Shown one piece after another: positions 48,398 through 60,824 of a stretch of DNA of 64,000 nt; position 1 is the first letter of the stretch; each line of letters opens with the position of its first letter. The stretch covers positions 558,001 through 622,000 of the forward strand of contig QRFJ01002122.1 of NCBI GenBank assembly GCA_006176705.1, in the 5' to 3' direction. A program made the position numbers and the translations under genes. Below the pieces are notes generated by a model. The model ran no database searches. It saw only the letters and a list, made by a program, of their open reading frames with translations, and had not been told where the DNA came from. The DNA comes from Cocos nucifera (lineage: Eukaryota; Streptophyta; Magnoliopsida; Arecales; Arecaceae).

Positions 48398-49341
48398 GGA
48401 GATTTTTTTAAAATATTATTATTTAAATATTAAATTCTAAAAATAGTTTTTTTTTTAATTTATTTTTGAATCTATCCTACTTGTGATGAGGTGGAGGTGA
48501 TGTGATGAAATTGCATGTTGAAGATACAATTTCGGACTTGAAATCGCATATTCAATATACGATTTTAAGATAAGGTGGTAAAAATAAAATAAATAGTAAA
48601 TCTATGGATTGAAGATGAAATTTTAGTAGAAATCGCATCTTCAATATGTAATTTTTTTTATTATTTTTATTTTTTTTTGTTCTCCCACCCAGCATGGCCG
48701 TCTTTTTTTTTTTTGCCGAGTGGTTCATCGGGACTGGGAGAGGGAAGGAGAGGGGACAGTGACAGACCGGGGCCGTGGGGAGGGGGCAGTCGTGCGGGGT
48801 GCGACGTGGATGGTCGTGGGGCAGAGTCGTGCAGACAGCGGTGGGGCAGGGCCGAGGGAGGGGAGGGAATGGTGGCGGCACCTGGCCGTGAAGGATGGAG
48901 GGACAGAGGATGGAGGATGCGGATGGGAGGGGCTAGTAGAAGATGAAATGGCACGGGCGTCGGCGGAGGGTCTAGGGCTTTGCCAAGGATGGGGGGAGGG
49001 AGGGGAGGGCGACAGTGGGTGTGCCGGAGGGGGGGCATGGAGGATGCTGCGGGAGGAAAGGAAGGAAAAAGGAAAAAAAAAAAAATTTGGGGAGGGGGAG
49101 AAAAAATAGCTGCCCCGTAAAATTGCATCTCCTGCCCATGATTTTATTTTTTATTTTATTTTCTTAATAAAATATCATTTCGGCTTAAAATCGCATGTTG
49201 AACGTGCATTTTCAAATCCAAAATCACATGTTTAACATGCGAGTTGCCTCCTTGCCATAATTAGGATAGTTTCAAAAATAAATTTAAAATGATAGTATTT
49301 TTAAAATTAAATTTTTTAAAAATAATATTTAAAAAAAAAAA
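48398..49341. mobile_element. Inverted-repeat element with GC-rich, purine-strand core
   Basis: The arms at 48398-about 48660 and about 49130-49341 are inverted copies (shared aatttatttttgaa, ctatccta, tcgcatgttgaa and atgcgattttaag blocks). The 8-bp repeat ttttgaga flanks the element (48390-48397 and 49342-49349). The core (about 48690-49080) is G-rich on the plus strand, sharply unlike the AT-rich arms. Its open frames (48667-49128 minus, Pro-rich; 48720-49109 plus, Gly/Arg-rich) are not recognised and look compositional. It is either a captured gene fragment or a low-complexity core. Confidence 0.6.
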
Positions 49342-49349
49342 TTTTGAGA

Positions 49350-50615
49350 TCTGAGCGGGCTATCTTTTCTAGAGATGATAATTTTAGTCGACCTATCTAA
49401 TACCCAATCTTAATAGGATGGGTTATACCTTACCCATTTAAACTTGAAAGGTGTTATAGGTTTAGATACAATAGTGAAACAAGTCTCGACAAAATAACTG
49501 AAAAAGTTTTGCAATCCTTTCGTAATTATAATAGACTTGTATTTCAATAAGTCCATTGCAAATTTCTGGGAAATGAAACAAATCTAATAACTTTAAATTT
49601 TAAATATATAAGCAAATGTCTATACCTCTACATTAAATATTTTTAAATATTGAAATGAATATGTAAACAAATACCTATATGTTAACATATTTTAGTTGTA
49701 AGAATCCCTGTATGCAATAGTAGAACTCTCAATACGGATGTACAAAATTCAGCATTTTAATGCGTAAAAATCTTACTGTGTCTGCAAGGGCTAATAGTTA
49801 ATTTGTATATTTTAAAAGCAATGAATATGATGTATCAACTATAGGACAGGTATAATTGGAAAATCATATACAATACATCCGCTAAGAAATCATTAATTTG
49901 TAAAATCATTATGTCAAAAGAGCTGATGGAATATACCGTTAATATAATATAAAATACCTATTATATCTTTAATACAATAAAAATCCTTATCCTATCCTGC
50001 ACATTACCAATGTTTACAAATAACATGATGGTTAAGGGTATTTTTAACTGTAAATCATGGTGGAAGATTTGAGGCATTATGATGGAGAGAATGCCTATTT
50101 TAACCTTAGATCTTTTAATGGTTTAAATGGACATTTTATTAAAAAAAGTCTCCAATTTTCATCCATGAAAATTCTAAAAATCTATATTTTATATAGATTT
50201 TTCATTTCCATGAAATTTGGGAATTGTATTCCCATGCGAACATTTTTTTTAATCTCTTTTCTTTAAAAAATCCAACTAAATAAGAAGGATTTCTCTATTT
50301 CTTATTGACCACACTCTCCCTCCACTTGCCACAAACCAAATGAGTCCCAAGTAGAATATGGTGGATCAGTGAATGGTCAAGCATCATTAACCAACAACAC
50401 TACGTTTTAGCAAATCATCTAAATGCGACCTAATAGCTATTTGTTGTTTCATAAAGGAAAAGTACGAAGACTTTGTAGCCAACTATAATAATTATGTAGA
50501 CTGATTAAGAGAATGTCCACATATTTATATCAGGTATGATAATTTTATAGAAAGAAAAACCAAAGGATCATAGTGGCTTTCACTAAAAATTCCTATATAA
50601 ATATTGATTGTACAA
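49350..50615. other. AT-rich intergenic DNA, no gene seen
   Basis: No conserved open frame, repeat border or RNA gene was found between the inverted-repeat element and the next LTR. Confidence 0.55.
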
Positions 50616-51982
50616 TGTTAACCTAAGGATTAATTTTGATGATAATAAAATATTAAATACAAATGGTATTAATTATATATTTTAAGAATGGTTGTAGGCT
50701 TTCTTAGGTTCTCACAAAGATACATCAAAATAAATAAGAAATCCTCTCAAAGCTAGAAGCTAAGCCAAAAGAGTTTTTAATTAAGATAAATTATATATAT
50801 TTGGAATGGCATACTATGAAGAAAGTCAAGTTGGAAGCTATAAGTTGATGATATAATGAGCTTAAATGCTTAAAGAAGCATGGAGAAGTCTAGACGAAGC
50901 AATCTCAATATTAAATTTTTTTTTTAAATATTTTGAAAGCATTGGGATCAAGAAATATAAGTTTGGGATGCCATATTTTAAAGAAATTGAAGTGACTTAA
51001 TATTCTAACAGCACAACGGTAAGTTTTGACTATTTCTAATGGACAAAAATTATGTCTAATGGCTATTTTTTCTTCCATAATAGTTAGTACACCGGCTCAA
51101 GCCAATTTTAAGGCTATTTAAAGTTTGGAATTCAATTGGAAAGCCAGAAAAAAATATTGGAAAAGAGAAAAACTTCAGTTTTCATTGAGTGCATTGGATA
51201 TCCTTAAAAAAGAAAGATAGAGAGGAGTTTAGAGATTTGATTATGTGGGCAACTAACTGAAAAATCCTTCAAGCCTCTCTCATCCATTTAAGAAGAAAGT
51301 CAAGTCTATAAAGAGCATCAATCAATGACTTCTTCAAGCTTCAATGAGTTTCATTTTCTTGAGCTTCTGTATTCAATTGTTTTAATTATTATTTTTCTTA
51401 TAAGTTTCTTTAGGAGAAAAAAACTTAGGGTTGAGGCTTGCCCAACCTCGAAATTGGATACTATAGAATTTTGGTTAGTGAGCTCAGAACAATCAACTGA
51501 GTTGATTGTGAACTCATGAAAATAATTGGTGTAAGATTTTGGTTAGTGAGGCCAGTAAAATCAACTAGATTTTATTACGAATCTGGCAAAATAATCATAC
51601 TATAATCAAGTGGATTATTATAGAATTTTCAAGTAGAGAGACTTGGAGAGCGAACGTAGGTATTAAATTTGGCACTGAACCACTATAAATTTATAGTATT
51701 TGTATTGCTTGTGCTTGCTTTTATACTATTCTATTGCTCATCTTGCTGCACATATTTATTTCATTCTCATATTATATAATTAAGTTTAGACTAGTTTCAT
51801 TTAAGAATGGTTCGCATTTGTAATTATATGTTTGCACTTACTTTTATCTTTTTGTTGTATATTTAAATTTATCTTAACACAGTACAAACACTCTTAAAAG
51901 TAATTTTGGGCACAACTTTTGAACTCAAATTTTTAAGAAACTTAATTCACTCCCCCTCTTGGATTGCCTTCTTTGGCAAATA
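50616..51982 (+). repeat. 5' LTR of element C
   Basis: The first 210 bp match 60623-60823 closely (aagaatggttgtaggctttcttagg). The last part contains gaactcaaatttttaagaa and ctccccctcttgg before the primer site, as in other Sirevirus-like LTRs. Confidence 0.82.
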
Positions 51983-52044
51983 ATTGGTATTAGAGCGAGT
52001 GCTCTTTAATCTTTTGTAAACTTAACCTTTTAGAGCAAAAGATC

Positions 52045-53180
52045 ATGGCAACCCTTGGAATGATTTTTGATGAAGGACATTCCATTGTTAGACCACCTCT
52101 TTTTAGTGGTTTGATTATATTTATTGGAAGGCTACTATAAAAATTTTTATTCAAGTACTTGATTATGATTTATGAAGAATTATAATCAATGATCCTTACA
52201 CATCCACTAGTTTGATTGATGGCATTGCTTTTTCTAAACTCGAAAGAAAATGGGATGAACATGATAAGAAAATAGCTTAGTTGAATGTTAAGATCATGAA
52301 TATTTTTTATTGCTCATTAGATACAAATAAATTTAACAGAGTTTCTTCTTATATTTTTGCTAAAGAAATATGGGATCCACTAGAAGTTACTTATGATTAA
52401 ACAAATCAAGCAAAAGAATCAAGCTCCAAAAAAGAAAAGGAAGAAGTCCCTAAGTTGTGCCTTATGGCTTATGAGGATAAGATAAAGAAGAACAAGAAGC
52501 AAGAAATTAAGGAGAAAAAATCTGCAATTAAGGGGGAGTTGAATTAAAAAAGAAGAATGAAATAAAAGAAAAGAAAGCACTGACAAATGGGAGTAAAGCA
52601 AGAAAAAGAAAAAGGAAGAAGAAGTACAAAAGCTAACCAATTAGTGCCTCATGACACAAGAAAATGAGATAATTACTGAAAATCCTATTGATTTTATTTT
52701 TGATGAATTACAAGAAGTATTCTATGAGTTGATAAATAATTTAAAAAAAAAAATCTTTTAAAAATAAAAAACTTTGAAAGTTAAATCATTCCTTGATTGA
52801 AGAGAAACAAGCTATCAAAAAGAAAAGAAAAGTCTTTTGAAAGTATACAATGAGTTGATTGAAAAGAATAAAAGCCTTCAAAAAATAGTTAATAAATTAA
52901 AGCCGATTGTTGACAAGTTTACTCTTAGCTTATAAAATTTATAAATACTTCTAGAAAAATAAAAAATTATTTTTGATAAGGCTGGCCTAGGATTTAATAT
53001 TTCAACTAATCAAAAAGTTTTGAAAAATATATTTATAAAACCTACATTTAAAAGAAATGTCATCACTTGTTTCAAATATAATAAAGTTGGACATAAATTT
53101 ATTGATTATAATATATTTAAATTTTAAAATAGTAAGGTGAAATAAATTTGGGTTCCAAAAGGAATCATTGTAACTAATTA
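52045..53180 (+). pseudogene. Sirevirus-like gag remnant of element C
   Basis: The ATG at 52045 opens MATLGMIFDEGHSIVRPPLF. Further gag blocks are readable in shifted frames (SLIDGIAFSKLERKWDEHDK, NVKIMNIFYCSLDTNKFN). After a Lys/Glu-rich coiled-coil region comes CFKYNKVGHKFIDY near 53068, a CCHC knuckle with Cys positions lost, then IWVPKGIIVTN, a sequence often seen in Sirevirus gag. Many stops and shifts make it non-functional. Confidence 0.8.
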
Positions 53181-53681
53181 ACCCCAAAAGATCCAAGAAC
53201 GTTTGGATACCAACATTAGAAAAAATAAATATTTTGTAAGTGTGCCTAGCATTTCATGCATTAAAGAGGAGATAATATTTGATAAACAGATGCTTAAGGT
53301 GCATGATGAAAGAACTGTTAATATTTGGTAAAGGCCAAATCATTAAAATCATTTTTTTATATTTATTGAAAATAATTTGCTTAGATAGATTGATTTTAAT
53401 AAATCTATTATAATACATATTGTATTGTCTTTATATTTACCGAATCCCACTATCAAATTTGTTTTAATTTCATTTATATAAAATTTTTGAAATCTTTGAA
53501 ATATGAATCTCCTTGCTTTCTTAATTGTATTTTTAAAGATAAATCAAGTTAAGCTAAAATATGTAAGAAATATATGCTTGCCTATCTTATGGACTAAAAT
53601 ACTAATGTTTTAGTTACTTATGAATGAAGTTATATATGCTTAAATTATTATATTATTACTTCTGCTTGTTAATAGATGTAT

Positions 53682-56600
53682 TGTTGTCCAGATATGGCTA
53701 CCCAAGATGGGGGTGAATTGGATATTTTAAAATTTTTTGATTAATATGCAAATTTGAATGATTTAAACTAAGTGATGTGCACACAATAGGTAATGAAACA
53801 AGTTTTGTAATGTACAGTGAATGAAAGCAATAAAGTAAAGAATACATAATTATAAATATATAAATTTTATAGTAGTTTGGTGCCAAACTCAGCACCTACA
53901 TCCACTCTCTAAGTATATTCCTTGAAAATTCAACTATAATTCTCAATAAGAATTACAATCCGATTATTTTTCGGGCTCACAATCAAATCTAGTTGATTTT
54001 TTCTGGCTCACCAATCAAAATCATACATGATTATTTTTCGAGCTCACAATCAACCTAGTTGATTTTTTTTGGATCACCAACCAAAATTATAAATGATTAT
54101 TTTTTGGACTCATAATCAATCCCGTTGGTTTTCACCGGATCACCAACCAAAATCTCATAAATGATTATTTTTCTCTGGACTAACAATCAACCTCGATTGG
54201 TTTTATCCTTGGCTCACCAATTAAATCAATACAATGCCCAACTCGAGGCTTGGACCAACCAAAGTTTCTCATCCTAAGAAATTTAAAATAAAATATAAAA
54301 TTATAATTTAAAATAAACTCTTTTGAAGCATAAGAGAAGACAATCTAAGTTGCTTTGCTTATAAGGTTGATTTCTTCTTCTTGAATGAATGAGAGATTAT
54401 GAGGCTCCTTGATTTTCTTCACTTTTGCTCTCACTTGCTTGAGAATGTTTTATAGTGGAAGGACAAAGGATCACTCTAAAAAATAACTCCTTTCTTCTTC
54501 TTTTCAGCTCATTCCTTAGCTTTCTCAAATAATACTCAATATATTTTTTAAAGCTTGTTTTTAATGCTCCAAGTATTTTATTATATATTTCAGAGGTTTT
54601 TCACTATTATAAGTCACCAACATGGGCTTTTGAAAGTAATCTAGTCGTTAGAGAAGAGAAAATAGCCATTGAAAAGCTCTTGGGATGAAAAAACTGCAGT
54701 TCTAAAAACTAGCCGTTACAGGCACTAGGCCGGCTCAGTTTCTAGCTGGATCGGCTCAGTCTCCTGAATCTTAAAAATTTTACTTTCTATATTTTTTATC
54801 TTCTATTTTCACTGAGATTAGGTCAGCTCAATTTTGGACTGGGTCGGCCCAGTTTGCATGCCATACGTGTCGAAGACTATTTATGATCCTTTCTTCTCTA
54901 AATTGATTCGTAGACTAGATTTATCTTTTTGACTTAATTTTACCTTCATTAAAATATCAAAAAATACTTAAAAAATTATGAGCACTTGAAATTTTAAAAC
55001 TGCACATCCTTATGAGCATAGTTAGATTTTATAACTTATACTCAAAACTCTTTGTCATTATCAAAATCAATCTTTGGATCAATAATCTCCTTCTTTTTGA
55101 TGATGACAAAATTTTTGAGTATATGCAAATAATATATAGTAAATTTTTAAAAGATTACATATTTATAAAGCATGAAATTACTAAACAATAAGAACATACT
55201 TCATTCTAATTAAGCTCAAGCATATACTCAACAATAACTCTCCTCCTTTTTGACAACATCAAAAAGAATAACTCAGAAGGAGGTAATCAATATAAAATTT
55301 CTTTAACGATCCAAAAGCATTAAGCTCCTCCTTAGTATTATAGTCAATTGAGTTTAAAATTTGCTCTCCCTTACTATATGCCAAATTTCTTAGTTTCATT
55401 CATTATTTACTCTTGATACAAAAGAGTTAATTCTTGTCCTTATTTATTTCTTATAACCAAATTCATATTACATTATGAAAAATATCATAAATTTTTGAGT
55501 GATTTAATATGTTAAATTCACTTTCTCCATTTACTAAATTTTCTTCCTCTTTTTGTCATTATAGGTATTTACTATAAGTCAGGATGCCAATTAAGTTTGA
55601 AAATATTTTTTTAAAATTTTAGCTTATCAAATAAATATATCAATATTTCAAATTATTCTTAAACTCTAATAATAAAAATTTATAAATCAATTTTATTCAA
55701 TAATTCTTCAATCATAATCAATTATAGTATTCAATTATAATAGTCAATCACATTAAGATAAAAATATTGAATCATTTGACATGCAATTGGTGGTATGATA
55801 ATCAATCAAATTAAATGAGATCAAATCATTTTCTTAAGTGTTTTCATCCTCTTTTGCAAAAATACAATATAGATTTTATATTCAAATTTAAATCAATAAA
55901 CATATTCAACATAAGCACCAATAAATCATCAAAATCAATCATACTAAAAGTATTTCAAGCAAGTAAACATAATAAAAAATCATGTAGATAGAATCAATCA
56001 AATAAGCATTGATGGTAACATGTAAGAAAAGTTTAGATTATACCGAGCATCATCATCCATCTAATTTCGTTTTCAAGATGTCCATCCATAAAATTTTTCT
56101 TTTTTCATTCCATTGGATCCTTGGCATACCTGTAAAATTATTTTCTAATTTTTGGTACTCAAGTCATCTTGGATTCATTGAGGTTAGAGCTTATGGTTTC
56201 TTTTGGAACCCATATTTGCTTACTTAAGGTTTGGCCGATTCTTTTGGTATTGCATTCAGAAATTTTGTAGTCAAGTTTATTACATTTGAAACATGTAATT
56301 GAGTGATTTTCAAATGAAGCTTTGCTAAACATATTTTTGATAAATTTTTATTTTCTCAATGAATTATAATCAATTCTTGCTTTATCAAAAATAGCCTTTT
56401 GATTATCTGTTTGAAGCTTTTGAGATCCAATAGTAAATTTTTCAAACATGAACTTCAAGTTTTCAATCTCTTTTATCAATTTTTTATTTTCTTTCATAAG
56501 AGATTTATTTTCTTCCAATAATTTTTCTCTCTTCAATGTAAAATTTTAAATTTTTGAATTTTTCTTTCAACTTAGTATTTTCTTCAACTAAAGATTTTTT

Positions 56601-58826
56601 AATTTTAAAAAGTACATTCTTTTCTTTAGCCAAAGAATTTGTTTCTTTCAAAAGATCTTCTTTTTCACTCAAAAGGTTATTCTTTTCATTAGCTAGAAGA
56701 AGATTTAATTTTTTAAGCTTTGTATTTTTCAACCTTAAATTTTTGAATTCATCCATTAATTCATTAAAGACTTTAAATAACTTATCAAAAGTAAAATTGG
56801 AAGAGTTATTAATGTTTACCTCATTGTCATTGGCCATGAGGCAAGAATTTATAGCACTTTCTTCTTCTTTCTCATTTAGCTTTTCTTTGACTTGCTTCCC
56901 CTTGATTATTGCTTTCTTTCTTCTTCTTTTCTTCTTTTCATCCTCATAAGCCATGAGGCATAGGTTGGGGTGAGCTTTCTTTTCTTCTTGAGAGTTTGAT
57001 TTCTCTTTTTGATTTGCTCCTTCATAAGTTCTTTTCAATTTCTCTCATATATATTTTATTGAAATACATGAAAAAATTACATTAAATACATTTAACTCTA
57101 AGAAGCAATAAAGTATATTCATGACCTTAGCATTAAGTTGGGCCATTTTCTTATCATGCTCTTTCAATGCTTTGGGAGTGTATGAGCCATCGATTATAAT
57201 CTTTCATAGGTTATAATTATGTGCTTGTATGAAGATGCGCATGCATGCTTTCCAATAACTATAATGTGAGCTATTAAAAAGTAAAGATCTATCTATAGAA
57301 TATCCTTCATTAAACAAAAAATTTATTTGGGTTGCCATAGATCTTTCACCCTAGATGGTAAGGTCAATAATCAATAAAAGAGCATCCACTCTGATACCAC
57401 TTGTTATCCAGATATGGCTACCCAAGAGGAGAGATGATTTGGATATTTTAAAAAAATTTTAACTAATGTGCAGATTTGAATGATTTAAACTAAGTGATGT
57501 GCACACAATAGGTAATGAAACAAGCTTTATAATGTGCAGTAAATAAAAGTAATAAAGTAAAAAATATATAATCATAAATATATAAATTTTATAGTAGTTC
57601 GATGCTAAACTCAGTACCTACGTCCACTCTCCAAGTATATTCCTTGAAAATTCAACTATAATTCTCAACAAGAATTACTATTCGATTATTTTTCGGGCTC
57701 ACAATCAAACTCAGTTAATTTTTTCTGGCTCACCAACCAAAATCGTATATGATTATTTTTTGGGCTCACAATCAATTCAGTTAATTTTTTCTGGATCATC
57801 AATCAAAATCGTACATGATTATTTTCTGGGCCCATAATCAATCTAATTGATTTTTTTTGGATCACTAACCAAAATCTCATAAGTGATTATTTTTCTTCGG
57901 GCTAACAATCAATTTCGATTGATTTTACCCTTGGCTCTCAATCAAACCAATACAATATCTAACTTGAGGCTTGGACCAACCCAAGTTTCTTACCCCAAGA
58001 AACTTAAAATAAAATATAAAATTATAATTTAAAATAAACTTTTTTAAAGCATAAGAGAAGATAATCTAAGTTGCTTTGCTTGTAAGGTTAATTTTTTCTT
58101 TTTGAATAAATGAGAGATTTTGAGGCTCCTTAATTTTTTTTCACTCTTGCTCTCTCTTATTTGAGGACATTTTGTAGTGGAAGGACAAAGGATCACTCTG
58201 AAAAATAACTTCTTCTCTCTTTTTTTTAGCTCATTCCTTAGTTTTCTCAAATAATACTCAATATACTCTCCAAAGCTTATTATTAATGCTCTAAATATTT
58301 TTTTATATATTCTAGAGATTTTCCACTATTATAAGTCACCAATATGGACTTCTGGAAGTGATCTAACCATTAGAGAAGAAAAAATAGCCGTTGAAAAGCT
58401 CTTGGGATAAAAAAACTATAGTTCTAAAAATTAGCCGTTATAGGCACTGGGCTGGCTCAGTTTCAGATTGGATCGACTCAGTTTATAGCTGGGTCGACTC
58501 AGTCCCCTGGATCTTGAAAATTTTACTTTTTATACTTTCTATCTTCTATTTTTACTGAGATTAAGTCAGCTCAGTTTTGAACTGGATCGGTCTAGTTTGC
58601 GTGCCATGCATGTCGAAGACTGTTTGCAATTCTTTCTTCTTTAAATTGATTTATAGATTAGATTTACCTTTTTGATTTATTTAATCTTCATTAAAATATC
58701 AATAAATACTTAAAAAATTATGAGCACTTAAAATTTTGAAACTGCACATCCTCATGAGCATAGTTAAATTTTATAACTTATACTCAAAACTTTTTGTCAT
58801 TATCAAAATCAATCTTTGGGTCAACA
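53682..58826 (-). mobile_element. Non-autonomous Sirevirus-like LTR element A (gag only), inserted in element C
   Basis: LTRs lie at 53682-55084 and 57402-58826 (about 1.4 kb each). The 5-bp duplication tgtat flanks the element exactly (53677-53681 and 58827-58831). On the minus strand the 5' LTR (right) ends aaca, followed by ag and a good primer site tggtatcagagtgga (about 57385-57399). A purine tract lies beside the other LTR (about 55085-55105). The internal region is only 2.3 kb and encodes gag alone. Confidence 0.92.
55085..57340 (-). pseudogene. Gag region of element A
   Basis: A broken N-terminal part (MATQINFLFNEGYSIDRS, KKMAQLNAKVMNILYC) leads into a 177-aa open frame (57038-56505): MKRTYEGANQKEKSNSQEEK, two CLMA blocks (CLMAYEDE, CLMANDNE), NINNSSNFTFDKLFKVFNEL and a long Lys/Glu coiled coil. 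A 62-aa coiled-coil frame follows at 56536-56348. The CLMA-acidic repeats and FTFDxL block are typical of Sirevirus gag. It is the best preserved gag of the three Sirevirus-like elements here. Confidence 0.83.
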
Positions 58827-58831
58827 TGTAT

Positions 58832-60622
58832 CCTTCTTGTATTTCAATATTTCTCTTAAGTATGATTTTTATATTTTTTTTGATATTATCAAAAAAGAGA
58901 GTAAAAAATTAAGAAATATTTATTCTAAGATATGCTTGCTCGAAGTAGAGAGAAAGAGATAAAAAAAGATTTTTGTTAATTCTCAAGAGTTTTTAAAGAT
59001 ACGGCTTTTTCTATATAAGAAAGGGGGAGTCTTCCAAAATTCTTTCAAGATTTATTCAATTCTTAACCTTGATTGTGTTTCTACCATTGAAATTTGCTAA
59101 ATTTTTAATTAGTGCTTTTATTGCAAATCAAAAGAGGAGTAATGCAAATTCATCTTGAATCTTTTAGAACTTATATTGATTTATTTGCTATGATTGTACT
59201 TTTGCATCAATTGAATATGAAAGAAGCAAGAAGAATAAGTAATGTTTGAGTCTTGATTGTCTATCATTGATATCTCTTTGATATATTGTTCTGAAATTTT
59301 GCTATGTACTGATGATCATGTTTATCACTGCTATCATCTTGTGTTTAGCTCTAATTCATTTCTCTTTATTATGACTTCTGGTTCTGCTTATGTAATGATA
59401 AAAAGTGGGAGATAAAATATATTTAAAAAATAGTAAAGAATATAATAATTAGTAATAAAAATTAAAATCTCTTCAATAGTTTCATCTAAAATATGAATTT
59501 AAAATTTATTTTGATATATTTTACAAAATTTAAAGCTTGCTATTTGTTTGATTTTTTGTTATGTTTGTTATTATGAATTTTACCTTGATCAAATTTCAAA
59601 TCTCATACTTATTGTTCTCAACACTAGCATGGTTGATTTTGAAAAACTTTTGAAGAAAATGCGCAAATAGATTTCTCAAGAAAAAGTAGGAGTTATGAAA
59701 TAATTTTTGCTTAATATCCTAAGATTATGTAAAGGCAAAGTCTTTTGAAGAAAATTTATATTTAAACTCAAAATATTTCATTATATTTAATGCTCCCAAT
59801 TTGATCTTTCATGATTACATCAATTATCTTGAAATTTGATTAGAATAGAAATGATTTGCTTGATACATTATGTGCTATGATTTGAATATTTTCAACATCG
59901 AATCATTTGATTTTCAATTGCACTAATTTAATGAAAAAGGGAGAGAGAGTTAAAAAAATAATAAAATTGTTTGAACCCAAAGTGCCTTATTGCTTTATAT
60001 GCTTTGAATTTGATCTTTAATGCCTTATGCTCCCATGCATTAATATTTTAGCAAAAGGGGAAAGGATTAGTTCTAAATCTGATCTTGTATGCTTATATTT
60101 TTAAACTTTTGAGATTAATTATGTTATAAAATCTTGAGTGGAATAAAATTAATTTTTCTAAACCTTTTGATGTTTTTTGAAAAAGGGGGAGAGATTATTT
60201 ATGAAAATAAAAAGGGGTTATCTATTGAACAATTTTTAATTTTGAGCTTAGAGTGATATGCTTCATTTACTTTGAAATAATGGAGTATTCTACTTTTGGT
60301 TCTTCATACTTGCATACCTCAATTCCAAAATTGATCTAAAAATTTGATTGATATAATCTTGATTTTGATGATTTTGAACATAAAGCTTGTTTAATGTTTT
60401 CGCAAAGATGAGCATATGGTTGATTGAATATATGTTTGAAGATAAATTGAATGAAATTGAATGAATCTTTTATGGATTATATGTTTTCATGATATATATT
60501 TTCAAGGCATCTATTTGCTTACTTTATATATTCATAATTTAATGATGTCTAATTCTTAGAAATATATTATGCTTTATTGTGTATATACTCAAAATTTTAT
60601 CATCATAAAAAAGAAAGAGATT
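58832..60622 (+). other. 3' internal region of element C with repeated purine tracts
   Basis: There is no coding signal. G-rich purine tracts recur: agaaagggggagtc (about 59027), aaaaagtgggagata (about 59399), aaaaagggagagagag (about 59934), caaaaggggaaagg (about 60051) and aaaagggggagagatt (about 60181), besides aaaaaagaaagagat directly before the 3' LTR. Multiple purine-tract copies near the 3' end are a reported feature of Sireviruses. Confidence 0.65.
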
Positions 60623-60824
60623 ATCAACCTAATGATCGATCTTGATGATAACAAAATATTAAGTGAAAATAGTACTAATTATGTGTTTTAAGAATGGTTG
60701 TAGACTTTCTTAGGTGCTCACAAAGATGCATCAAAATAAGTAAGAAATCCTCTCAAAGAAGCCAAGTCAAAAAAGTTTTTAAGATGAATTATATATGTTT
60801 GTGATGGCACACTATGAAGAAACT
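60623..60824 (+). repeat. 3' LTR of element C, first 200 bp only
   Basis: It matches the start of the 5' LTR at 50616 (caaaatattaagtg, aagaatggttgtagactttc, ctatgaagaaa), then ends at the border of the gypsy LTR. Confidence 0.82.

Larger units (their letters stand above)
50616..60824 (+). mobile_element. Sirevirus-like LTR element C, interrupted by element A and cut at its 3' LTR
   Basis: The 5' LTR starts tgttaacctaaggattaa at 50616 and ends near 51982, before a primer-site-like ttggtattagagcgag. A gag remnant follows. Element A sits at 53682-58826. The right part (58832-60622) is internal sequence with several g-rich purine tracts. The 3' LTR begins at 60623 (tatcaaccta) after aaaaaagaaagagat and stops after about 200 bp where a gypsy LTR starts. 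No pol domain was found, so C itself appears non-autonomous or heavily deleted. Confidence 0.82.
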
